DNA from: Lepeophtheirus salmonis | Lineage: Eukaryota > Arthropoda > Copepoda > Siphonostomatoida > Caligidae | Assembly: GCF_016086655.4 (NCBI RefSeq) | Contig: NC_052142.2 | Coordinates: 8,622,422 to 8,686,421 of the forward strand | Length of the DNA: 64,000 bases | Reading direction: 5' to 3' | Part shown: in pieces, positions 34,821 to 43,314 of the stretch | How positions within the stretch are numbered: the first letter of the stretch is position 1 | Layout of the letters: every line of letters begins with the position of its first letter | Made by a program: the position numbers and the translations under genes | The notes under the pieces: generated by a model | Seen by the model: the letters and a program-made list of their open reading frames with translations, nothing else | The model's database searches: none | Told to the model about the DNA's origin: nothing

Positions 34821-37085
34821 TTTTTTTTTGTTAATGATTGTAATGAGAGGCTGATGGTCTGTGATTAGCCTAAATTCCGGTAGACCAAAAAGATAACTAT
34901 GGCATTTACGAAGTGCCCAGACAGCAGCGAGCAACTCTAGCTCAACCATGGCATAGCGTGCCTCTGTCTCTGTGACAAAGTGACTACCGCACTCAATAAG
35001 CTTCCAGACATCTTGTTCGTCCTTCTGAAGTAATATATACCCTAGGCCATTAAGCCTGTTTGCGTCTGTTTGAATCATTGTGTCCCTTTTGGGATCAAAA
35101 GTCGTTAGTATGGGTGGAGAAACTAAGCACTTTTTGACTTCTTCGAAGGCCCTGAGGTGATCCTCTGTCCAGATGTATGGATTTTTGGGGCTGAGGAGTG
35201 GACGGAGAGGCATGAATTTTGCTGAAACCGTGTCTGAAAATCCTGCTAATTGCTTGACCAATCCTAAGAAGGAACGGAGATCTGAGATGTTCTTAGGTGT
35301 TGGAAATTGAGCGATGGCTTTTATTTTTTCAGGGTCAGCTTGGATGCCTTGGCTTGTCACTCTGAAGCCAGCAAATTTGACTTCTGTTTGACCATAGTGG
35401 AACTTTTTGGGATTGAGAGTGATTCCAGTGTCTCTACAGCGATCAAGGAGTTTCCTTATGTTCTGTTCGTGAAGATGCATAGAACTATCGTATAAAATGA
35501 TATCATCAACAACCTTTTCCATGTTATCTATCCCTGCGAGTGCTTCATCTCCCCAGAGGTTGAATTCGTCTCCTGCAGACGAGAGGCCCATGGTGGCACG
35601 AAGGTGTTTATAGTGTCCCCAGGGGGTGATGAAGGTAGTGATATCTTGACTTGATGGATGAAGTGGGATCTGGTGATATCCAGAGGTGGCGTCAAGAGTT
35701 GTAAAAATTTTTGCATTAGGAGGAATGTGGGACACTGCATTTTTGGGAGAGGTGATAGGGTGCTCTGGCCTGCGGACATGCTCATTTAACTTTCTTAAAT
35801 CAACAGTGAGCCTCAGTTTTTCTCCCTTGGCAACAACTGACATAGGTTGGACCCATTCAGTAGGTTTAGAAATCTTTTGAATTACTCCTCGGGACTCTAG
35901 ATCATCGAGCATCTTTTTGACCCGCTTACGAAGAGGTAGAGGGATAGGTCTGGGACCTCTAACTTTGAAAGGAGTTGCGTTGGGCTTGAGGTGGATGACC
36001 ATGGGAGGTCCATTCATGACCTTGAGATGTTTTTCTCCGTCAAAGACGTCAGAGTATTCTCTTAGAAGAGATTCCTTGGTGGCGAAGATACTTTCTTCTC
36101 CAGCTTCAGGAATGTTTTGATTCTTGTGAACCGGTGCTTCCGAGTGATGCGAAGTGGTTGTAGCAGGGGTAGACTCGAACGAGTCACCGTTGACGTGAAG
36201 GACTTCGAACACGGGACGGGACATTTGGACGTTCCTGACGGATACAATTGGAACTGGGAATTCAGGGTGTATGATTTTTAATGCAATGCTTGTGTCCAGA
36301 CTGAGGAGTGTGCCTTGGTACTCATTGGATACTTGAAAAGTTATCAGTGTCATGATATCATGATATTTTATTTTGACCTTCATCTCGCCAATGATGTTGA
36401 TGCTGAGATTGTTTGCTGCTGTGAGTTGGCCTTCAGGCTTTCTGCCAGTGTTTATGTTGAACCCCAGACGTTCCGCGTTCTGTGTACTTATAAGGTTTGC
36501 TGAAGCACCACTGTCTGGGAGCATGTTCTTGAGGGATCCCAGCGAGATTCCATTCATGGAGAAGAAGTGGGCAGTGATGGATCTGAGGTCACAAAACTTG
36601 TTTGATCTCGATTCTGAGGATTGTTTGTCTATGTTCGTAACATATACAGAAGAGACTTTGGAGCTACGGCACATGGAAGCAAAATGTCCTTTCTTGTTGC
36701 AGCTGTTGCAATTCTGTCCATTTGCGGGGCATACTTGTTTACTGGGCGAATGGATTTTGCCGCAGTTTCTGCATGATTGCTTGGATCCATCCGTGTTCGA
36801 TGATGAGGAGCGGTTGGTTGAGATTTTAGATCGACCAAATGATCTGGATCTGGGTCTAGTCTGGACATGTTGGATCTGGGTGTTGGATATCTTGGAGGAG
36901 GATCTGTTAGCTGACTCTTTGGCCCTACAGATGGCAATTGCTCTATCTAGTGTTGGAAACGTGGATTCTTCTTCAAGAGCAACCCTTGTGTCGTTGTCAC
37001 GGATCCCAACAACGATTTGCCTGACAATCTGTGCGTCGCGGCAATGATTGCATAGTTCAGCTTCGTCCGCCATGTCCTTCAACAT
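34815..37085 (-). CDS. Gypsy gag C-terminus, protease, RT and RNase H
   Basis: A 756-codon frame. Residues about 105-139 carry two Cys/His knuckles (CRNCG..H....CPA and CNSCNKKGHFASMC). The protease has DSGA at 191-194. RT follows: TVDLRKLN, LDATSGYHQ with D465, then VVDDIILYD with the two aspartates at 527-528. VVDD replaces the usual YxDD, which is common in this lineage. RNase H starts at IQTDAN (D674) with ELELLAAVWAL and TDHQPL. The frame ends at KKKP because of an indel in a run of nine A's. The open frame extends upstream of the listed methionine into gag. Confidence 0.92.
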   Translation of the reverse strand: MLKDMADEAELCNHCRDAQIVRQIVVGIRDNDTRVALEEESTFPTLDRAIAICRAKESANRSSSKISNTQIQHVQTRPRSRSFGRSKISTNRSSSSNTDGSKQSCRNCGKIHSPSKQVCPANGQNCNSCNKKGHFASMCRSSKVSSVYVTNIDKQSSESRSNKFCDLRSITAHFFSMNGISLGSLKNMLPDSGASANLISTQNAERLGFNINTGRKPEGQLTAANNLSINIIGEMKVKIKYHDIMTLITFQVSNEYQGTLLSLDTSIALKIIHPEFPVPIVSVRNVQMSRPVFEVLHVNGDSFESTPATTTSHHSEAPVHKNQNIPEAGEESIFATKESLLREYSDVFDGEKHLKVMNGPPMVIHLKPNATPFKVRGPRPIPLPLRKRVKKMLDDLESRGVIQKISKPTEWVQPMSVVAKGEKLRLTVDLRKLNEHVRRPEHPITSPKNAVSHIPPNAKIFTTLDATSGYHQIPLHPSSQDITTFITPWGHYKHLRATMGLSSAGDEFNLWGDEALAGIDNMEKVVDDIILYDSSMHLHEQNIRKLLDRCRDTGITLNPKKFHYGQTEVKFAGFRVTSQGIQADPEKIKAIAQFPTPKNISDLRSFLGLVKQLAGFSDTVSAKFMPLRPLLSPKNPYIWTEDHLRAFEEVKKCLVSPPILTTFDPKRDTMIQTDANRLNGLGYILLQKDEQDVWKLIECGSHFVTETEARYAMVELELLAAVWALRKCHSYLFGLPEFRLITDHQPLITIINKKKP

Positions 37086-37997
37086 GAACCAATATTTGTC
37101 AAATGACTCCCCAGGTATTTGCTTCCTTTTGATGAAGTTAACTTCAGCAACAACTTTGCTGCTTTTTCCTCTATAGTAATGATGAAGATGTGTTCGATTA
37201 AGATGTTGACTGTGAGTTCAGGGGATTCAAAGTCTATCTTGTAAGAGTACTCCAGGATTTGCTTGCCGTGTGTTCCCAGAGCGCTGAGGAAGGTCCATAT
37301 TTGTTGTTCGCGAGGGAAAGACACGAAGTTTTGAGCTCTTGATGAAGCATTAGTTGTCACGCCAGTGACGGAACTGTCGAAAGTTTGCTGTATCGGGGAG
37401 CTTTTCGATTTCAAAGACCTGGAAGGTTTTGTTAGAGTTGATGGTAGCGCTACCTCCAGTCTGCGCATGGCTGCTGGTGTTTGGAGGTTGTGTAGTGGGA
37501 GGTGTAGTCGATGCGCTAGGTGCCGCTGAACAGGTCGGTGAGAATACTACAACAGCGTGTGATAAAGTCGTTGCGGTTTGCTGAGAGGCCATGGATGAAG
37601 TCTGTGGATCTGCAGTACTGCTCTGAGATAGGAGAGTCCTCATCTGTTCCAAGAGGCTGTTTGTCTGTGCGTTCATGTGCGCCTTGAGGTGGGAAGCGTT
37701 CTTCACCAGTGCTGTTTGGAATTCATTACGAAGATCTGTGGAAGCCTTTTCCTGCTTTACTAAGAGGTCGTTGACCAGAGCATCATGCTTCCGCTTGGCT
37801 TCTTCTCTCATGTTGAGGAGTTCTTCCGCTGTGACCTGAGGAGTGAGTGAGAACAATTGTCGTGTTACTCCAGCAGGGTCCTGGTCGCTTAGAGTGTTAG
37901 CGTGAGGAGTGGACAATGGATCGTCATGTGGAGTGCTAGGTTCTCTGTGCGCTGTTGCCTTGGGGTTCCCAGTCTTCTTTGCACTTTTCCTGACCAT
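37079..37997 (-). pseudogene. Gypsy gag, frameshifted
   Basis: The first frame (37350-37997, 215 codons) starts at the first ATG after the primer site. It contains a coiled-coil-like EELLNMREEAKRKHDALV region and a Pro/Thr/Ser-rich stretch. It ends soon after FRQFRHWRD, where a one-base shift moves the sense into the frame at 37079-37468 (QNFVSFPREQQIWTFLSALG, capsid-like). A second shift near 37150 leads into IKRKQIPGESFDKYWFMLKD, which joins the pol frame. Gag would form the retrotransposon particle. Two shifts make this copy defective unless they are sequencing errors. Confidence 0.8.
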
Positions 37998-38064
37998 TCT
38001 TGCAGGACGGGAGGAGGGTTCTTCTTGGTGAGCGTTACGATGATGTCCTCGACCAAGCCTTTAA

Positions 38065-38074
38065 GACTGCGCCA
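38065..38074 (-). other. Primer binding site TGGCGCAGTC
   Basis: Lies flush against the inner end of the 5' LTR. TGGCGCAGTC is the primer site I associate with tRNA-Ser-primed gypsy relatives such as 17.6 and 297. The match after base 10 is poor. Confidence 0.6.
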
Positions 38075-38309
38075 TATGGGATTACCATAAGATCGATTAA
38101 ATAATATAACGTAATCTTATGTAATTAATAGGTATTTATTCTCTAATTTCTCACGTGTACTTCTCTTTACTTATAACACAATAATAATACTAACGAATAC
38201 CGATAGAATTTTCTAGTCATCGTCAGAGATGTTCTCTGACGTCAGAGCGTTGTATAATTAGGGATGAGGCGATAGCTCACGAGCCGAGCTCTTAACGTCT
38301 ATCCTCACA
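38075..38309 (-). repeat. 5' LTR of the 33-38-kb gypsy element
   Basis: 235 bp. Near 38219-38241 it holds a perfect hairpin CGTCAGAGA-TGT-TCTCTGACG that is absent from the other LTR. Confidence 0.93.
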
Positions 38310-38314
38310 GTTAA

Positions 38315-38786
38315 AAAAATATAAAGAAAAAATTCCAATGTAACATTCCTCTGGTAATCCATTTGGAGGGTAAAATGATGTCCAATCTATTTGGGAAAGG
38401 TATGATCCATCATCTTCCAATTATAATTTCTGGTAAAGTAATTTCTAAATTACTGTTCGTAAGCTTTCATCTGGTACAGGTGAAGTGGAAGCTACTGCAA
38501 TTGTTGTAGCTGTTAAAGATTGGAAGTAACAAGCAATATTAAAGCTATGTATTTTGATACAACTAGCTCATACACATGTAGAAAAGCTGGAACATGTATT
38601 TATTGGAGAAAATGCTTAATAAAAAGTTATCACCGTTTACATGTAGACATAACATCATAAAATTCATATTTTAAAGAAGACTTTGTAGCCCCCTCGCTTC
38701 CTCCTGAGCTCCCGAAGCTTGATCATCCAGGATGGTTCTTCTTTTATTTCGGATTCTAACATCCTATCAACTACACCATGTGATTT
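38315..38786. other. AT-rich DNA between two mobile structures
   Basis: No supported feature. It is flanked by the gypsy element and the foldback structure. Confidence 0.5.
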
Positions 38787-39175
38787 TATATATATGTTGC
38801 AGTTAAAGTAAGACATCTGTTAGTATGCAAATAACAAGTTAATGTACATAATAACTAGGTAATGTCCATAATAATTGAACAAGACTGTAAATGTGCAAAA
38901 AACAAACAAACTAGGTAATATGCAAAATAACTAAACAAGACCGTTAATGTGCATAATAATTGAAAGATATAGTTAATGTGGTAAACCATTTAAATATTAC
39001 ATTTCCCACTATCTTCCAACCCCCTTTCCATATACACAAATTGAAACTCGACATATGGGATATACAGCATCTTCACAGGGCTTGATTAAGAGTATGCATC
39101 ATTCATCAATTCATGTATTACAATCAGAAACGCCATCCACTGAAACCCCGGTTGATATCCCAGCCCACAGGTTGT

Positions 39176-39362
39176 GTTATAACCTTTGACTAAAAAACGT
39201 TATAACCTGTGACTAAAAAACGTTATAACCTATGACTAAAAAACGTTATAACCTGTGACTAAAAAACGTTATAACCTGTGACTAAAAAACGTTATAACCT
39301 GTGACTAAAAAACGTTATAACCTGTGACTAAAAAAAAGTTATAACCTGTGACTAAAAAACGG
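39176..39362 (+). repeat. 23-bp tandem repeat, eight units
   Basis: The unit GTTATAACCTGTGACTAAAAAAC is repeated about eight times with near-perfect identity. Each unit contains the palindrome GTTATAAC. Unit starts are at 39176, 39199, 39222 and so on. Confidence 0.95.
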
Positions 39363-39640
39363 GTTCAAACCCACCGCCAATTCATTTAATATCATCACCA
39401 TCCACTGTAAACCAATTTATATCCCGACCCATAGGTTGTATTGCGTGCCAACACGACTAACAAACGGGTTGTAACCCACTGCAAACTCATGAATTACCAT
39501 CATAGACACCACTATAGACAGGGCTGATCTCCCGGCTAACGGGTTGTCTTGCGTACCAACTCAATAAAAAAATAGGTTCTAACGTTCGTTATTCGTGTTG
39601 GCGCGTAACAAAACCTGTGGGCTAGAATATCAACCAAGGC

Positions 39641-40120
39641 TATAGTGGATAGCGTCTCTTATGATATTATATGAGTTGGTAGTGGGATCCAGTCCGTTTG
39701 CTTAGTCATGCTGGCACACAAAGCAAACCCGTGCGTTGTTATAACAATTGGGGTTAGAGTGGATGACGTTTCTGATGATATTATATGAGTTGGCGGTATG
39801 TTAAACCCTTTTTTAGTAGGGTTGGCATGCAACAAAACCCATGGACTGGGATGTCAACTGGGGTTATAGTGGATAGCGTCTATTATGATATTAAATGAGT
39901 TGGCAGTACGTTCCAAACCGTTGGATAGTGGTGCTGGCACTCAGGACAACCCGTGGGTTGTTATAACAATCGGGGTTAGAGAGGATGGGGGTTTCTGATG
40001 ATATCATATGAGTAGGCGTGTGTTAGAACCCGTTTTCCCCCGTGGGCTGGGATATCAGCCGAAGTTAGAGCGGATGGCGTTTCTGACTGTGATATATGAA
40101 TTATCGAAGGATGCTTACTC
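39641..40120 (+). repeat. About 110-bp degenerate tandem repeats
   Basis: A conserved core (AGTGGAT.GCGT, then TGATATTATATGAGTTGGC) recurs, with its GGAT at 39647, 39761, 39871, 39983 and 40072. The spacings are 114, 110, 112 and 89 bases. Inverted versions of the unit occupy 39120-39560. Confidence 0.8.
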
Positions 40121-40566
40121 TTAATCAAGCCCTGTGGAGATGCTGTATATCCCATGAGCCGAGCATCATTTCGTGTCTCTGGAAAGGGTCTATGAAGATA
40201 ATGTGAAATTTAGGATTTCAATAATTTTCCTCATTAACTATCTTTTACAGTTATTATGCAAATGAACGGTCTTGTTCAGTTATTGTGCACATTACCTAAT
40301 TATTATGCACATTAATGGTCTAGTTCCTTTTTCATGCACATTGACTAGTTATTTTGCATATTAACGGATTTCTTACTTTAATTGCAACATATATATATAT
40401 ATATCCATATTAACATAACTACTATATATATCTATATTAACATAACTAATATATACATACGAAATAGGTTGGGTGATATTGAATTAACATTACATACCAA
40501 TAATACAACTATAATATATACATACATAAATATAATAAACATACACTCTCTTTATTTTTTAGAGCT

Positions 40567-40899
40567 ATGCCCAACGATGACACAGTATATATTAATGTGA
40601 GATGGAGTGGAAGGCTTTCCGAAAGTCCACCAGCATCATTAAGAACTCCCTCCCACTCGCCTTATGATACCAATAGCATTTTGGATCGAACTTGGTATTC
40701 TTCTGCTGTCTTCCTTTCATTTAGCCCTTTTTATTATTCCAGTATAATGGAAGGAAGTGCCTTGCTTATTTTATTACTGATTATTCTCGCCTTATATAAT
40801 TTTATAAGGCGGGAAGAAGTGTTATCGGTCTATAATTACGTACATTCAGTTTGTCTTCGTACTTCTTTAGTATCAGAGTTAAAACGCCTTTACTCATAA
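40567..40899 (+). CDS. Hypothetical 110-residue protein with one membrane segment
   Basis: The frame starts with MPNDDTVYINVRWSGRLSES just after TTTATTTTTTAGAG, which would also suit a splice acceptor. The middle is Ser/Pro-rich. Residues about 66-80 (SALLILLLIILALY) form a strongly hydrophobic helix followed by a basic NFIRREE, which suggests a single-pass membrane protein. No family is recognised. Composition is less AT-biased than the flanks. It could be a terminal exon, a small gene, or a chance frame at the edge of the foldback element. Confidence 0.3.
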   Translation: MPNDDTVYINVRWSGRLSESPPASLRTPSHSPYDTNSILDRTWYSSAVFLSFSPFYYSSIMEGSALLILLLIILALYNFIRREEVLSVYNYVHSVCLRTSLVSELKRLYS

Positions 40900-42087
40900 T
40901 TTTTTTAATGGAACATAAGTTTCAAATCACTTGATAAGAAACTTATAAGATGGAGCATACCTTTTCCTCAAATATCCTATAAAATTCAAAAGGCACGTTT
41001 AATTTTTTTCCTATAATTCTTTAAATATTTCTCGATTTCTTCGGATGAGATGGGGAATTGAGCCTGCAACGCTTTCTGCTGATCCATGCCAACATCATCA
41101 AAATCTTCCAACAATAATCAGGGTACCGACTAAAAATCTCTACATTTCTCTACCCATGTATTAAATCATTATTGTGTTTGTTTATGGATGAAAAAGAAAA
41201 AATATTGGTTCAAATATTTAAATTATACCCGCACGTATATAAACAGAACTGTAATATAATTATTTTTATCTCTAAATATTTAAATTATATTAATATTGTT
41301 AAATACCATAGAATTTTATGTGAATGGTAGACTTATTTTCTGGAAAAATAAAAAAATATAGTCCTTAATGAGGGTGAGTGCTAAATTTTTGTTATGAAAC
41401 TGATTCCAAAAATCTCTCCACATCACTTCATTCTTTCCTCCAACACGAATATTCCATAATTTCTTAGCTAAGATATATTCTTAGACGACGAAGTACCTTC
41501 TGATTGTTCAAGGATTTTGCTCACTCCTTTTTCAGTATGGTGATTTGTCTGTGAGAATATCGACAAATGAAAGGATTTCGAAAATACAAGTTAAAGCCAC
41601 AGGGGATGGGGAACTAACTTCAAAAACGTTATTTAGTGCATGTTGCTGTTCATAGCAAATCTTCCAAAATATATATCAATTCAGGCACAGAAACGTAAAA
41701 AATACTCTTCTAAAACCACTACATCTACTAGGATATCAAGTGAAAATCAAGCCATCATTTAAACTGAGGAAGCTTTTGTCCTAGCGGACTTTGTCATTGA
41801 TTTTAAGAACTTTTGCTCAAATTGTCAATTCAACGCTTCCAAGTAACATCTGTTCAATAATAAAACTGAAGACTTACATTAATTTTACTACATGTTAGAA
41901 TTATCTCTAGATTTAATTCCAGTATTTTGTTTTGTTTTCGTATCATAAGAACTTCAAAGTAAGCCTAATGATTATCCATTACATTATAACAGAAAACAAA
42001 ACCCTCAAATTTACCGAGAAGATATTTTCACTGCTAAAAAGTTTTATAACTTGTGGTCTACTCCCTCAAGTAGTAATGTTTAAAACA
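40900..42087. other. AT-rich DNA, no gene seen
   Basis: No supported coding region. The plus frame at 41932-42207 mostly reads through LTR sequence and is not a gene. Confidence 0.5.
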
Positions 42088-42092
42088 CTAAG

Positions 42093-42340
42093 TGTTATGT
42101 ATTTAATATCTCCTTACATGTTTTTATCTTCTTCGTCTATGTATTATAAGTACTGTGTTTTACGTGTTATAAATAGTATCGTCTTTTGTAAGTATATTAG
42201 AGTATAGTTAGAATACACATGAGCATATAAACTGTGTAGCTTTATTCCTCCACGTCATTTCTTCTTCTCATTTCTCTCGGTCATCCTGGATCTCTCCTAT
42301 TATAAATAAGCTTGTGTCTCTCCCTCGTCAAGACGCAATA
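42093..42340 (+). repeat. 5' LTR of the short LTR element
   Basis: 248 bp, with only a few differences from the copy at 43062. It contains ATTATAAATAAGC near 42298, a possible TATA-like or polyadenylation region. Confidence 0.93.
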
Positions 42341-43075
42341 TTGTCGACGAGGATGGGATCAGGATCACGTGACCTCCCTGCTGTGGGATCGTCGGCGAAG
42401 CTAGCCCTGTTGGAGTTGGGTAGCCCTTTTTCGTCGATGGGGAGAACGCTCGTTCGTTTACGGAAGGCGGAGCAATATGGACTGTGCCTATGTTTGGGCC
42501 TCGTGGAGGAAGGAAGAGAACCTTGGTCACTTTCAAGAAGTGAAGTGTGTGTCCGGGTCAGGGACCACATAATTAAAAATGGGTTTAGTCCTACACAATT
42601 TTGGTTCTCTACTGTTCATACTCTCTCGTTCACATCATTGATTAATAGATGTGGAACGGTCTCTCTTCTGGATCATCCCGAGTTGGATGAGGGCACATCG
42701 AACAAGATGTCTCCTAGGGACGAGCAGGGTGCTTGGGTCCTTAAAACCTTAACAAGGGTGAATGTTATTTCTCCCAGGGACGAGCAGGGTGCTCAGGTCC
42801 TTAAAACCTCAACAAGGGTGAATGTTATTATTCCCAGGGACGAGCAAGGTGCTTGGGTCCTTAAAGCCTTTATGAGGAGTATTGTCCTCCTTTCTCCGGT
42901 GCGCGTGTTGAGAGCACGGCACGTCTATGGAGATAAACTTTTGCAGTACAAGGAAGAATGTTTTGTCCTCGCCTGGACATGGATGGAGCGGATCTATAGG
43001 CTGCTGTTCATGGAGAGGAACCTGTTTAAGCACCGCCATGGATTTGGTGCTTGGGGGGTGATGTTATGTATTTAA
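42314..43075 (+). CDS. Open frame of the short LTR element, 253 codons
   Basis: The frame starts inside the 5' LTR and ends inside the 3' LTR. It shows no gag, protease or RT motif. Residues about 133-186 are three copies of a 20-residue repeat with core SPRDEQGAWVLKT, encoded by an in-frame 60-bp tandem repeat. Whether it is translated is unknown. The open frame may simply reflect a young insertion with few mutations. Confidence 0.4.
   Translation: MSLPRQDAILSTRMGSGSRDLPAVGSSAKLALLELGSPFSSMGRTLVRLRKAEQYGLCLCLGLVEEGREPWSLSRSEVCVRVRDHIIKNGFSPTQFWFSTVHTLSFTSLINRCGTVSLLDHPELDEGTSNKMSPRDEQGAWVLKTLTRVNVISPRDEQGAQVLKTSTRVNVIIPRDEQGAWVLKAFMRSIVLLSPVRVLRARHVYGDKLLQYKEECFVLAWTWMERIYRLLFMERNLFKHRHGFGAWGVMLCI
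42342..42359 (+). other. Primer binding site, serine-tRNA type
   Basis: TGTCGACGAGGATGGGAT matches the complement of the recalled tRNA-Ser(GCU) 3' end at all but one position. It lies one base inside the LTR end. Confidence 0.65.
42711..42886 (+). repeat. 60-bp in-frame tandem repeat, almost three units
   Basis: The unit begins CTCCTAGGGACGAGCAGGGT and repeats at 42711, 42771 and 42831, with the last unit truncated after about 45 bases. The period is exactly 60, so the reading frame is kept. Confidence 0.95.
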
Positions 43076-43309
43076 TATCTCCTTACATGTTTTTATCTTC
43101 TTCGTCTATGTATTATAAGTACTGTGTTTTACGTGTTATAAATAGTATCGTCTTTTGTAAATATATTAGAGTATAGTTAGAATACACATGAGCATATAAA
43201 CTGTGTAGCTTTATTCCTCCACGTCATTTCTTCTCCTCATTTCTCTCGGTCATCCTGGATCTCTCCTATTATAAATAAGCTTGTGTCTTTCCCTCGTCAA
43301 GACGCAACA
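43062..43309 (+). repeat. 3' LTR of the short LTR element
   Basis: Ends GACGCAACA, directly followed by target duplicate CTAAG. Confidence 0.93.
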
Positions 43310-43314
43310 CTAAG

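Larger units (their letters stand above)
33043..38309 (-). mobile_element. Near-complete Ty3/gypsy LTR retrotransposon (5267 bp)
   Basis: Direct LTRs at 33043-33261 and 38075-38309 are flanked by GTTAA (33038-33042 and 38310-38314). On the minus strand a primer site lies flush against the 5' LTR, and a GAAAGGGGG polypurine tract lies flush against the 3' LTR. Between them run gag, zinc knuckles, aspartic protease, RT, RNase H and integrase. Only a few frameshifts interrupt the coding region, so this is the youngest large element in the window. The zinc-knuckle and VVDD features point to a K02A2.6-like lineage, which is an inference. Confidence 0.95.
38787..40397. mobile_element. Foldback-type inverted-repeat structure made of tandem repeats
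   Basis: The outer arms, about 38787-39165 and 40030-40397, are imperfect inverted copies. TATATATGTTGCAGTTAAAG on the left corresponds to the reverse complement of CTTTAATTGCAACATATATA on the right. GATATACAGCATCTTCACAG near 39058 matches the reverse complement of the segment near 40140. The interior is built of roughly 110-bp units in one orientation on the right half and inverted on the left, meeting near 39590, plus a 23-bp satellite. No transposase frame is present. Drosophila FB and Galileo elements have this architecture, so a Foldback-like element is the best analogy. Target duplication was not resolved. Confidence 0.7.
42093..43309 (+). mobile_element. Short non-autonomous LTR retrotransposon (TRIM/LARD-like)
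   Basis: Two 248-bp LTRs, nearly identical (42093-42340 and 43062-43309), begin TGTTATGTATTTAATATC and end in GCAATA or GCAACA. They are flanked by CTAAG at 42088-42092 and 43310-43314. A serine-tRNA-type primer site follows the left LTR, and a GGGGGGTGA polypurine tract precedes the right one. The 721-bp interior has no RT, protease or integrase, so it must have been mobilised in trans. The near-identical LTRs indicate a recent insertion. Confidence 0.93.

Noticed and set aside
36373..37047. 224-codon plus frame opposite the gypsy protease and gag region
   Set aside because: Antisense shadow of a strongly supported pol frame.
39176..39362. CRISPR-like array
   Set aside because: The 23-bp units are contiguous without unique spacers and the genome is eukaryotic; this is a satellite.
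41932..42207. 91-codon plus frame
   Set aside because: Its second half is LTR sequence and it shows no motif.
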